From NCBI GenBank assembly GCA_934045905.1, contig OW203766.1, positions 13,882,309 through 13,946,308 of the forward strand: a stretch of 64,000 nucleotides of DNA, written 5' to 3'. Positions 34,812 through 46,344 of this stretch are shown here, in pieces (position 1 is the first letter of the stretch; every line of letters starts with the position of its first letter). Source of the DNA: Leuctra nigra (lineage: Eukaryota > Arthropoda > Insecta > Plecoptera > Leuctridae). Below the pieces are notes generated by a model. It saw only the letters and a program-made list of their open reading frames with translations, made no database searches and was not told the origin of the DNA. The position numbers and the translations under genes are program-made.

Positions 34812-36270
34812 TACAAGTGCCTGAACATCTTTGTTTATTAATATCTTTATTACTCGATGAAATGTCCTGATGAACAAAGTGCGGTTGCTGGGGCCCCGAG
34901 ATCTGCCCCGGCCAAGTTCTGCCTCAGTATTGCCAACTGCGCCGCGTGTGGGAGCTACGATGGTAGTAGGTTGGTACCCGTGCGTGGTATACGGACTATT
35001 AGGATGTTCTGTGATGAGCTCAAAAGACTGGTGTGCTTCAGAAAACTGTATTCTCTTCGCTTACGCCTTGTTGTAATTCCAATGATATTTATATTTCTCA
35101 GTGATTGGGCCCTAAGAGGCAAGCCAATCATGGCCCACGGGCCCTGCTCACGTAGCCCGCAGATTGCGAGCTCATTTTTAAACCTTTTTTATTTGGATTT
35201 GAAATTTTTGTAACCACGGCAATCAATATGTGGTTAGTATTTTAATTCTAGCTATTTATTTTTAATTGGAAGTAATATGTTCTGTTAAATGAACTAATGT
35301 TCTTGTAGGTATTAACGGCGCACGACGATGCGCCGTTGTGTGTGTGTTTTCGTCATAAGACCAGGGTCTATTTAAAACATGCCAGATGTGATCAGAGTTT
35401 TCGGCTCTTAGTTATAAATAATTAATAATTATATATATATTTTTGATTATGATTACTCTCTTGGTCTCAGAAGATATCGTAATGATACGATTTTTTTGTA
35501 ATTATTTGGGGGCCAATCAATTTTGAAGCCATGTTTCTCTGAACCAGAAATCTGTCTTTCTCGCTGGCTAAACGCATTCATTCCACTCTGCAAAGAAGGG
35601 ACCATAATCATTTTGACTTCTGATTGTAATGCAGAATCTCTTTGTAGTGAATTCTACTGAACCAAGACACAATATCTCATCTTAGTCTGCTGCTCGGTGT
35701 CATTCGGCAGCATATAGATAGGCCTAATTAATTCTACTCATGGATTCAAGTGCATTTTTAATTACATTTTGTGTGTAATTAACGTAATCTATTGTGTCAA
35801 TTATTGAAATATTTATATATATATAATGAAACGTATGTGCCTTCATTTAAAATGTTGTTCATTTTGAAATAATTCGTAGTTACACAAATTTTTTGCTACT
35901 AGTGAACGAAAAGTCTGAGGTTTTTGTCAGATTCCATTGAAATTGCTCATCATTAGGTGTAACCATAACGACAAACAACTGTAAAAAAGAACCCGTAACT
36001 AATTATGTATTCCAAGAGACGAAATGGACTGGTTTGTGTAGTGTTTTCTTCGGAGAATGCAAGATTCTCAAACGCAGTCGACTGTCAGTTGTGTCCAAAC
36101 ATTCCTGTTTACTCTTTTTGTAGGATTTTACAAATACAATTTGCTACTAATAACAATACTGTTTCTATTACTACGTCAATATTATGATTGACACAATCCG
36201 CAATAGTTGTACAAAAGTTGGTAATGGCCTCAATGATGTTTTGTAAGAAGAAATATCCGTAGAATAAAAT
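34812..36270 (+). other. Innexin 2 3' flank, probable long 3' UTR
   Basis: No frame with homology follows the stop. The sequence turns AT-rich after ~35.2 kb. The first clear AATAAA I find is at 36263-36268, so a 3' UTR of up to ~1.45 kb is possible. An earlier variant poly(A) signal cannot be excluded. The frame at 34857-35213 is taken to be untranslated. Confidence 0.35.
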
Positions 36271-36279
36271 TTACAGTGC

Positions 36280-38105
36280 TTACATAGAACAGAAAATACT
36301 CGTTTTGACTTACTATTTTTACAACAAAAAACCTACGTTGCAATTCGATCACAGACTGTCTATTATTTTGATCTCGTGACGTGCTTTGTTCGTAGTAATT
36401 GACAACATGTCATTGTTTTCCAGTAATCTAATCTAAATGCACCCGAGATCTCAAATACTCTATAATCTGTGACGTAAACAATTGCATTCTCAGTTTCCCT
36501 ACAACTTCCCAGGTGCTCAAATTAATCATGAAATTAAGACTAATTGGACTTGAGATAATTACAATGAAGTGGATTTGTTGTGATGCGAGTGTAGGCAGTT
36601 GGTGAATGCTGCGCTAGAAATGCTCCAAGTGGTCGTACAGTGTTGCCGGATTGTCGGCAGGTGGACTCCGAAGACAGGTGAATATTCCAACTTCCGCTGG
36701 CAACCGAGAAATCTTCACGGGCTGCGTGTTGACTTCAGTCTTCAATAGAAGATTATCAGACATTCCTGCTTTTAGAACCAATCAAAGACGTCCGTTGGCA
36801 AATTACACTATCTTTTACAGTCTTAAATTCATTGGGTAATAAATGGTAAGACAAATCTTTAGTTGTAAAATAATTTTGATCTGAAGTTGTTGGTTTTATG
36901 AGGGCGAGTTTGATGGAATACCGAACGAACTGGACCTGGTATTATAATTGGCGGTGTGTAGGTAGTTTTAAAGATGAGTCTTTTGTTTTTAGCTCCCTAC
37001 TCGACTGGTCAAACTAGTAATTTAGTGAATAAAATCGGTCGAGCACAATTCTTCCAGACGTATTGAGTTTCTAAATTCACGATAGGAAATTCTTTCTGGC
37101 AATTATATATCTAAAGAGCATGGTGAGGTCTGGGTTTGATGCCGGTGGCAAGCCATGTTGATGTCAATATCAACTGATTAATACTGGGATAGTTCCAATT
37201 CACGCAATCGTCATAATTATTTATTGGTAGGTGCATGGTACGTTGAATCATATTACAAAAAAGATTTTGTGAAGCAAACTTGTAATTTTTTAACTGGTCA
37301 GGAGATTTTTACCAACAATTTGGGAAATTATCAATTACATACCAATCTATTAACCTGTTCAAATGCCACTAATATAGCGAGCTTCTTATTTTTATTTTTA
37401 CTGAATTTGAGAATTGAAGAACACAATTTGAAATGCTTACCTAAAATACGCTCATTTGTGGACCTCGAAAGGGGTGGGGGAATATTTGAGTGCACTGACA
37501 CCAATACTTTATCTTGGAACATTTGAAAATTATTAAGTAACTATTTTAGTGTTTGGATATTTGATTTTCCTTTAAAATCTTCAGGACAATAAATGTCAAT
37601 GTCATTTTATTTTATTTGCAGTCGTTTGTTTTCTCTTTCTGACAATATTATTTACTGATTTCTGTGAAGGGCATACGATTATTTTAATCATAATATACTG
37701 CACTAATTATTTCTGGGGGTGGGTGGGTGATACGATAAATGCACTACAATGCATTCGAGCAATAAATCTCAATGTCAACTAATGTGTTCCAATGGTACAG
37801 CTTATGAAAGTGTGTTAGATTGCCCTTGCTCTGACATTTCACAGCCCCTTCGGCTCTGTCAATGATGTCGCTGCAACGCACGTCCTGTCCTCTGATTGGT
37901 TGATGAGCACCGAGCAGTCGCGACCTTCACTACTTCGTTATTACACTCCGCAAGGATGTGCAATGTCGCCAACATTACATGGGGTGGCGTTCTGCCAAGC
38001 GCGCATTGGGCACTTGTTTATTATGTAATGTACCCTGCAGATTGTATTGCAGATATGTCGTTGACAAGTGGACGCCCTTTGTGAGCCCTTGAAAGTGCAC
38101 TAATA
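36280..38105. other. Intergenic, no gene recognised
   Basis: Short frames at 36651-36839, 37224-37526 and 37896-38084 lack known motifs. No repeats stand out. Confidence 0.4.
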
Positions 38106-38113
38106 ATATAATC

Positions 38114-38656
38114 TGTACATCAGAGGTAGAAGGACCGTTGTCCATTTTTCTCTATTTTATTCTGCACATCTTTAGGAATCAAAATTAAAACAAAAAAATT
38201 GATTTGACGCTCTTATTTGGCCCCGGCGGGAATTTTTTGAAAAATTACTATTTTATTAACAATTTTTTACGAATTTGAGACCAAGTTTTAAAATTTATTT
38301 AAAAATTTGCTAGTGTAATAAAAATTAAGTTGCAATTTATTTACAATTTTAGAGAATAAAGTCGTAAATCATGAGTGTATTTAACGGATTTTGAAAAAAA
38401 TTGCAGGGCGCGTCCCGTCCATTTCCAAAAAGAAGTCGCCCAGGCCCCACTGCATCCCTGGTTACCTCGTACTGCCATGAGTAATAATAACATTGACAAA
38501 AAGTTTCGTGAATGGTGCCCGTATATTGAAGTATTATCGTACACGATGACTCATGTCACTATTACGATTGATTAGATGAGGGTAATACGACTGGTTTCTG
38601 AGCTCACCTCCAGGACAATTGAAATGGACATCGGACTTTCTACCTCTGAGGTATAC
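38114..38656. mobile_element. 543-bp element with ~36-bp terminal inverted repeats
   Basis: Left GTACATCAGAGGTAGAAGG...GTCCATTTTTC is mirrored by right GAAATGGAC...CTACCTCTGAGGTATAC. The core holds GGCCCCGGCGGGAATTTTTTG, like the GC-then-T motif of the hAT-type elements. No clean target duplication is visible. A lone copy of the same end is at 6427. No transposase. Confidence 0.65.
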
Positions 38657-38659
38657 AAA

Positions 38660-40540
38660 GATGTAAATAAGTCAGACACGTCGCACATTTTTTTTAAATA
38701 TGGAAATTAGTAAATAGTTTTGAAAAGATACAAACAGGTTATCAACATTTTGGGTCACCTCTGGAATCATTTTTTCTAATGTGCCATGGCACCTGCCTTT
38801 CTTCTAGTCAAACAGATCATTTTACCTCAATTCTTATTCTAAATTGATACACCGCAATTGATATTAATTGAGATCCATCCAGTACATTCTTGTTTTGATC
38901 ATAATTTAATTAGATAAGCTAATTACAATTAATTTCGTTAGATTGCCAGTAATGTAGCTCAGCCAGATGGTTTGAATGATGTTTTTTACGTTATTAGGAT
39001 ACAAGAGATGACGCACGTCAAATGCTGATAAGAATGTTAAACTTAAATATGTTGATTAATGGGGTTAATGGTGCAAATTCTTGATTTGTTTATCAAATGA
39101 AAGGTCACTCGCGCAAATATAAAATAGTAAACAAGCGAACGTAAATAGTTCCCAATTAAAAATCAATCGTATATTCGTTCTCCTCCCCCCCCCCCCTCCC
39201 TTTCCTACCCACCCATACCCAATCACAACAAGCTCTAATTTGTTTAAGTGGATTTTAAATTCCAGTATTATGATGAAACCTCTAAAGCAATCATGGCGGT
39301 TAGAAAACATTTAGATTGTTGCTCCAGGGGGATTGTTTTCTAAATTATGTTTCAGCTCTGGGCGATCTGCGGCTCCTCAAATCTTGTCCCAATATTAGTC
39401 CAGAAGTTGAGCAAAAACTTCCGATTTCACATCAGAAGCAACTACTTGATCCGCTTTCAAACTCGATAAAAAAATAACCCATTGGTGGTCTTCACATTTT
39501 TACTTTTAGCTGATCTTTCACATTTTACAGTAATTATGAAGAAAACTAAAATTATTCGAAAACTTATCTTCGTTTTTCTTTCTTTGGATTCTGTATAGGT
39601 CAAAAGTTCACGATAAAACCAAGACAATAAGATAAGACCATTGAATCAAATAATCGAATTTCATGTAATATTTGTATTTAGCTTCTGTTGGTTGTGCTCA
39701 AATAATACCGTTTGTTTGTTTTGTTCTAGTTTCTTGAACTCTAAAGATGACGAAAAAGTTTATAGTAAATTAGGACGATTTGTAAAAGCTCTTTTTAATT
39801 TTTCACGATCCACGTGTACCTTTTTAGTATTCATTTGCGTAACTACAAATAAATTTAACAGTACATAAAATTTATTTTAAAATAGTTCATTTTTAAACCA
39901 TGAACACGGTCACTCTCACACAATATGCTCGATTATAACCGTTTGTTACAGGGATGGGGTGGGGGTATATTTGTGTTGTCCAACCAAAATAACAGAAATG
40001 AAATCAATAACCTTCCCACTGTTTTTATTTTTAATGTGTGTAAAATGTAATAAAACAATAAATTTATGTATAATAGAACAATTTCGTTTTTAATTGTGGC
40101 AGATTGTGTACATACCTATGCTTTGTCAAAGAAAAAAATCACTTATCTCAAAGAAGTCATTTGTAGGTAATTTTTATAAAACGTTTTATTCACATTGTCA
40201 TACAGAGTTAATAATTAAATAATAATGTTTGTAATACAGGAATACATAGAGAAAAAAAGCTCTTTAACTTCCAGTCATAAAAATGATAAATTAACATAAA
40301 TATTTCTGTCAATTAATGAAGTTATATAATAGAATAAATTTTCGGAAAAAGTGAAAATAAAACCGAATTTGTAGGTAATTAATACCTATCATTCATGCAG
40401 ACATGGCATGCCCTACTCTTCAAGCATGGGTGGTTCATGCTCTAGGGCCTTACATGTTATTCTACCCTTTCAAACACTATTTTTATACAACAAAAGTAGT
40501 AATAGTTGAGTTTTTATTGCTTTAAAATTCCAAATGGGTC
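38660..40540. other. Intergenic, no gene seen
   Basis: AT-rich. A C-run sits at 39186-39196. The frame at 39641-39868 is unrecognised. GGTA/ACCT words recur near 40160 and 40380. Confidence 0.4.
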
Positions 40541-40557
40541 CTGCGGGGCATGCTGGA

Positions 40558-40715
40558 CAGCCTAGGTGCCCCCCCCCCCCCTACACACACACAAAAAAAC
40601 AGAATTTACCCAAATCCTGAAACAAAAAGATGAAATCGGTGTAAAATGGACCTCCGTTACAAAGCGACGACTACGGTGTATACTTTGCCCCCCCCCCCCC
40701 CCCTGGCGCCTGGCA
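40558..40715. repeat. Paired long C-runs
   Basis: C-runs at 40570-40582 and 40688-40703 flank ~105 bp. CAGCCTAGGTGCC at the left and CTGGCGCCTGG at the right suggest short element ends, but I cannot show a duplication. The runs are also assembly-risk sites. Confidence 0.4.
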
Positions 40716-40719
40716 ATGT

Positions 40720-41145
40720 TGTTGACACTTCAAGGAGCACGTGGTATTGCGAGTGAATGGAATTACGACGACACCTGACAACACACTTGATTATGTCCCT
40801 GCTTTGCATATCCGATCACTGACTTAGTTCCCAGTGAGCGACGCGCTGATAAAAGGAAAAGCTGTGGCTTCAGGAAGTGGCCCGCTAAGCGCTATCAACA
40901 ATAACAAACTACAAGGAGAGGAACGGGACTTTTGATAAGCGGAGAGTAATTTAGACAGAATAGGAACACTGACCCATCGTCTTGACGTAAAGGACTTTAC
41001 ATGTGGCTTCCACTTGTTTGTGTCCAAACCAGCTGACCTAACAATTACGAATTCGAATTATTTGTTTTGATAACCGAATTGACAAGAGAAAACTTGCCAA
41101 ATCCAGAAGACATTACCGTGTTTATTTATTCTCGATTACAAGTCT
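40720..41145. other. Intergenic, no gene seen
   Basis: Mixed composition, short frames on both strands, none recognised. Confidence 0.35.
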
Positions 41146-41149
41146 GTAG

Positions 41150-41365
41150 ACTGGGGGCAAGTTGGCTCAAGTATAGAATCTCTGGACTTGTATTCTGGAG
41201 GTCCCGGGTTCGATTCCCGCGGCCGTCCTTACTCCTTCCCGTGGTTTCTCTCAGTTGAGAGGCAAATGGCGGGAAGATTCCCTACTAGGCCACGACCGCT
41301 TCCTTCGCATTGTCCATCCTACGTATTCTTTATCATAGTTTCCTTATCATCATTATGGACAGGAT
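41150..41365 (+). mobile_element. SINE copy with best tRNA-like head
   Basis: A head of ~75 bp carries A-box-like TTGGCTCAAGTA and a perfect B box GGTTCGATTCC (41207-41217). The position equivalent to the anticodon reads TGT in loop CTTGTAT, suggesting a tRNA-Thr-like ancestor. The family body follows: TCTCAGTTGAGAGGCAAATGG, GGAAGATTCCCTACTAGGCCACGACCGC, then TCATCATTATGG. After ~41352 it passes into an element starting ATGGACAGGATTTCTG and a G-run. Confidence 0.8.
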
Positions 41366-41373
41366 TTCTGTTG

Positions 41374-41395
41374 GGGGGGGGGGGGGGGGGGGCGC
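41374..41395. repeat. Long G-run
   Basis: A run of ~20 G, directly followed by CGCCCCCC. Length is unlikely to be reliable in any assembly. Confidence 0.9.
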
Positions 41396-41407
41396 CCCCC
41401 TTTCCGC

Positions 41408-41742
41408 CGGTGGCGAGAATTTTTCTGGCAAGGACTTCGTAAATGGGACTTAAATTGACTGTAAAAATAGAACTCTGATTTAGAAGTATAGTACACATAC
41501 TGTGTTCTGACAGCTATTACATCAGTAAATATATGCTCTATTATGAATTAAAAAATCGAAATTTTTTTACTCTAGAGGGTTTTCACGACCCCAATTTCAT
41601 CACAGAACTATCATGATTGACACTTGAAAACATAATCTAGCTGGATCAACCATTTATTTACTTTAAAAATGTTTAAACTGGAATTTCATAAAAATATTTT
41701 TTCTCCCATTTACGAAGTCAGAAAAATATTCGCATACCGGTG
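41408..41742. mobile_element. 335-bp inverted-repeat element
   Basis: CCGGTGGCGAGAATTTTTCTGG...TTCGTAAATGGGA (41408-41440) is mirrored by TCCCATTTACGAAGTCAGAAAAATATTCGC...ACCGG (41705-41741). The spacer is AT-rich. No target duplication is resolved at these bounds, so the true ends may lie outside. Confidence 0.6.
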
Positions 41743-41744
41743 CC

Positions 41745-42350
41745 CATATAAATTTTAAAAAAAATCGAATGTCATGACCCTTGTTTTGAATGCGCTAATT
41801 TCACAGCTCTGCTTTTATTATAATTGTTACAAATTGAACAATAAAACATTGTTTGCAATGCTCAAAGAGAGATTACGGGCGTCCTAAATTCCTTGTTTTG
41901 TTTTGAGAATGCTTATCAATTCTGATGCTCAGGGTGAGGCGACGTGATTTTGACCGAGATTGATAACGATTTTTGTAATCTTGAACTGGATTAAAAAACA
42001 TTCTATTGAAGTGTGAGATAAGAACAAACTTACAGGCAAAGAAAACAAAATCCAGTAAAAATAAACTGCTTTCGGACGTCATCATTTTCGTATTGCAAAT
42101 ATTTTCCTAAGAAGGATAACAAACTCAGTTTGAAATATGATTTTTGCTGATTACCTCAGATAGGTCGATGTATAGACGTCGTTGGATGTAAATAAATACC
42201 AACTGCAATGTGAAAAGATTTTCCTCGAGTGGGAACTCAGTTTGCTTCATTTGCTTTTCCTCAACAAAGTCAATGACATTTTCTTCACAGAATCAAAATG
42301 TCAACCACAGTGTAATTTGCCTGTTTCTATTTTTTACCACTCTTTACCAC
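41745..42350. other. Intergenic, no gene seen
   Basis: AT-rich, frames at 41873-42085 and 42182-42422 are unrecognised. Confidence 0.4.
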
Positions 42351-42358
42351 CCAAATTA

Positions 42359-42565
42359 CACTCAACAAAATCATAACACGGTATTTGAGCGAAACGGATT
42401 GGCTGCTGGTCGGGTTCCTTGACAATCAATCCTTGTTATTATCAATGAAATCAGAGCTAAGCTTACCAACAAGAGTTAGATGACGAGTTATCATGTACTA
42501 GGATGATGCTTCATTTTTTTACCTAACCAATTTCTTTCAAATTCCGTTTTATCATTTGTTGAGTG
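42359..42565 (+). mobile_element. MITE family M, complete copy
   Basis: TA/CACTCAACAAAATCATAACACGG left and CCGTTTTATCATTTGTTGAGTG/TA right give ~25-bp terminal inverted repeats with a TA target duplication. The core GATTGGCTGCTGGTCGGG...GACAATCAATCCTTGTTATT is the cleanest in the window. Confidence 0.88.
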
Positions 42566-42569
42566 TACC

Positions 42570-42940
42570 TAAGGCAGTTTTCAACCATGCTTAGTGGTAA
42601 AAGTGTGGTAAAGTGGAGATATGCGATTGTACCTATTGCTAGTAAAAAAGGTTTGTTAAATAAGGTATCATTTACTTGAGCTATTAATGTTTTATTCGAG
42701 GTATAACTATTTATCGAATTTGTCAAAAACTGTACAGACCAAATTTGAGAAACGCCCATTCCTTAAAATTCAATCTGTGATTGCGTGCATCTGCGACTGC
42801 TCGCTCATGATTCGAGGTGATTACAACGATGAGATGTCGGAAGTGGTTGATAACCGCGCCAGTGTTGCATGAGGGAAGCAGTGTTGCCACATGGCTACAC
42901 GTGGGCGTCAGTTGGTAGCAACAGGGGACATCACTAGATT
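42570..42940. other. Intergenic, no gene seen
   Basis: No supported feature. The frame at 42687-42872 is unrecognised. Confidence 0.35.
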
Positions 42941-42949
42941 TTTTATAAG

Positions 42950-43110
42950 GCGACGGATGAATGATTATGATGACAGGTAGATGATGATGAAGAATAGGAT
43001 GTAAAAAGATGGTTGATTAGTAGGGAACCTTCCCAGCTTTTGCCTTCTGAATTACGAACCTCAGAGGAAGGACGCCGTGGGAATTGAACCGAGATCTTTT
43101 AGAACGTTTT
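42950..43110 (-). mobile_element. SINE copy
   Basis: Reverse complement of tail (GATGATGATGAAG), body (TTAGTAGGGAACCTTCCCAGC) and head (CGTGGGAATTGAACCGAGATC, a mutated B box). Confidence 0.75.
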
Positions 43111-43114
43111 GATA

Positions 43115-44255
43115 CCTGATCGATGCACAATTACAGAGCAAAGTACACATTGACCTAGACATTCCAATCGTAATATGTGAATATGATAACATGTGATTAT
43201 CTGTCACACTTCAAAAGTGTTATTTTTAAATTACCTCCGATATTGAAACAGCGATTCTTCAGGAAACAAGATCGGACTTTTCAATCTTCTCAAGATCAAT
43301 CATCAATCTCTACATAATGTTTGAATTATATTGAATTGAATTTTGAGATTTCGTGCCATATTTTGACATTTTGACATTTTGGTCGCGTTTTGTCGATAGT
43401 CGCGATTGCATTCCAGTGTTTTTTCCTCAGAAACATGTCGAACTGCATTTAGGTATACTAAGAAATATTAATCATTTACATCACTTCAAATATGTCGCGA
43501 TCACCATAATTATAATCGGATCTCTAAGGTAATCAATCAATTAAATATACCTTTGTCATCTGAAGCTACCCATTGTTTCCGTATTTTGTCCAGATTCCAG
43601 GAAACACACACCTGTCATTCATGGCACGACATCAATCATATGAATGCTGTGAGAGAACAATGTGCGTTGCGTGTTGTTCTCAATAACAACAATAACAGGC
43701 AGGTATGTGCTCGCCAGTCTTTGTTATGCGACGTGCATGTGGATTGCAATGCAGCTTTTGCCAGGCCCGAGACAATGCAAATCAGAACATGTACAGGCTA
43801 AGTACACACTCCACGTTCAATACGTTGCTTTGGAAGTAATTAATATACAAGCTAGTGGTCGCTTGAAGTACAAAGGTTATTGAAACTGCACGGACTCAGT
43901 TTATTTCAAATACTTAGTATTATTTTAAAAGAGTAAGTATAAGTTACATTTCTAAGCCTTAGAAGTCTAATAAAAGTCCGATGACTTTTTTTCAAAGATA
44001 ATAAAATTGATTTTTAAAAATTACGGTTCTTGAATTGGCGAAAATCATCTCTGAGAGTAAATCAATGTGCCCATAATATTGCATGTTTTTATTCACACTT
44101 TAATATTCTGTTTGGAAGGGGCATCAAGAGATCAAAAGACACAGGAAAATGGGCTCTGTTGGGCTCTGAAATATTCTACTCTAATAAATAAAATGTATTT
44201 TTAAATTCAGGTAATTCAGAGATATTTTTATTATATTCTGGTATTTTCATCTCCT
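43115..44255. other. Intergenic, no gene seen
   Basis: AT-rich. Frames at 43553-43883 are unrecognised. Confidence 0.4.
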
Positions 44256-44294
44256 TTTTGACTTTCTTATCTTGCACATGTATTTTGCAGTTGA

Positions 44295-44580
44295 AAGTGA
44301 CTTTTCACGCTACTCGCCGGCAGCCTGAACCGGGGGCAGCCTGGGCAGAGGCTGGGCAGCAGACGCTGCGTGCTGCACGGGCAGGGCTGTATAGTGTAGA
44401 GCGTCCTGGGCAGCACGGGCAGCGGCTGGGCATGATCCACGGGCTGCGGGCAAGAGCTACACAAGTAGCGTGCTACACGGGCAGGGCTGTAGAGCGTCCT
44501 GGGCAGCACGGGCAGCGGCTGGGCAGGATCTACAGGCCACGGGCTGCGGGCAAGAGCTACACAAGTAGCGTGCGTGGAAG
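44295..44580. repeat. GC-rich ~100-bp tandem repeat
   Basis: TGCTGCACGGGCAGGGCTGT at 44371 and TGCTACACGGGCAGGGCTGT at 44471 start two 100-bp units that share GCGTCCTGGGCAGCACGGGC and CAAGAGCTACACAAGTAGCG. A partial third unit follows at 44561. GGGCAGCGGCTGGGCA is also repeated inside. The open frames on both strands (167 and 120 codons) come from composition and periodicity. Confidence 0.85.
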
Positions 44581-44589
44581 TGGTGGAGG

Positions 44590-46205
44590 GTGGGACTCGA
44601 GTCTCAATCATAAACATTATCCATTCCATTGCGTTGCGTGGAGTTCGATCCGTCTCCGGGCGAAATACACAAATACAGCAGTTTACCGACGAGAAGTCTA
44701 CCTGGAAACGAGGTTATTTCGAACGATTCGAAAGATTTCACTTCGTTTGGCTGCGCTTTAGGTTCTGGAAAGAAAATATCCAAATGTGTTATAGATGTTC
44801 TTACTTGAAAAATAACTAATCTCAAAAATAAACTATAAGAATTGTGTCTATGTGTAATATTAAATTTGTGTAAAATATTCACTAGAGATATGATAATTTG
44901 TAAAAGGGGTAAGGAAAGTTGGATGTTGTCGCTGATTTTGTGTAGAAGATCTAGAAATGACATTTGGCAACATATTTATCTCTACTTATGAAAAACCTGA
45001 AAATCAACCGTAGAGTACCCTTCAACTTGAATAATTGTACAGTGATATAGTATGCTGTTGAAATCTAATTTTGTAACATTAGCAATTTTCGGATGAGCAG
45101 ATGAGCATCTAGTTACTGATAAAATCGGAATTACTACAGTTATTCATCTAGAACTTGTAATAAACTTCACGAATGTATCACAAATTCTGAATTGGATGAA
45201 TGATTGACAGTATTTTCATCGGTCGAGTCCGCAATCAATAGTAATTGAGCTTCATTGCCTTGGGCTTCAATTCATCTCTATCAGTGGTCAATCATCAATC
45301 AATGATCAGTCGTGACCGTTGATTCTTCGACGCATGTTTCTTGCGGAGTTGCTACTGAAACATCCTCGCTGAATGGAATTTCAAACTTGATCGTCACGGA
45401 GAGATGAAAACATAAGTAACAGGAGGGTCAGTTTTTCATTACTGTGTTAAATTATAAAGAGTTGATTAGGACTAGATTGACATGGCAACAACCAATGGTT
45501 AGCAGAGTAAATTGAATAAAACGTTTATTTATATTTGCGATTTTGGTGTAAAAGAAACATTGAAAAACAACTTGCAATACCTAAATCTGACAGCTGAAAT
45601 CTCAGAAAATTTTCTGGTACAGTTTTTCTTTTTTCTTTCTTACTCTTGATGTTTTTTATGGTTCAAAGTTTTTGAATATTACTCACGACTTTTCTATTTT
45701 GCACATTCTTATAACCCAAAATCGATAATGCAAACATTTTTAATTAAAGAAAGACCAACGTAGATTCTCGAGCTTCGAAAACAATTCGTGGTATTACGAC
45801 AATGAGTTCGATTCCACAAACAATGCAATTTTGTAAAATCTTGCTTTTCAGAAATCTGATTAAAGCAGCGGATTTATATCCTTACATAGAATAATTGCAA
45901 TGAAAGATAAGCATCAAGATAATAAGTGTATGATTCAAATCTCCTTCTAAGATTATAGAAATTACTATTTCTTCGGAAACGAAGTTCGTATAGAGCATCA
46001 CATCCTCCCTGATATCTTTCCTTTCAACATACATTAAAATAATTAACATCGAAAAAGAGCATTTCTGGTGATTTGTTCTGAAGGCTTCTAGAGTGCGAAT
46101 CTATGTTTTTATATTTGATCAGTGATCGGTGTAGCCGTGAAGTGTGTACGACAAAACACCAAGGTGAGGTACAACGATTCCTGCAATTCCTTGGTGTAAT
46201 CAGCC
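44590..46205. other. Intergenic, no gene recognised
   Basis: Minus frame 44604-44963 and plus frame 44574-44819 overlap and show no known domain. Confidence 0.4.
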
Positions 46206-46208
46206 CTG

Positions 46209-46339
46209 GGGTGCGATCATATAAAATGACAACTTAGTTCTTGCGTGACAATGTTCTCATCTCAATGTTAAACACGGCATATTACACGGGTGAGATGAGA
46301 AGATTGTCACGCGAAAGCATTTTATATGATCGTACGCGA
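46209..46339. mobile_element. Short palindromic MITE
   Basis: GGTGCGATCATATAAAATG...TTGCGTGACAATGTTCTCATCTCA faces TGAGATGAGAAGATTGTCACGCG...CATTTTATATGATCGTACGC. Arms are ~50-55 bp with a short loop. It can fold over its whole length. Confidence 0.75.
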
Positions 46340-46344
46340 AAAGT

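Noticed and set aside
41150..41228. Functional tRNA-Thr gene
   Set aside because: Acceptor stem does not close, the T stem has a mismatch, and the sequence runs into the SINE body without a Pol III T-run.
44258..44761. 167-codon plus frame in GC-rich DNA
   Set aside because: Most of it is a 100-bp tandem duplication; no recognised domain and an opposing frame of similar length.
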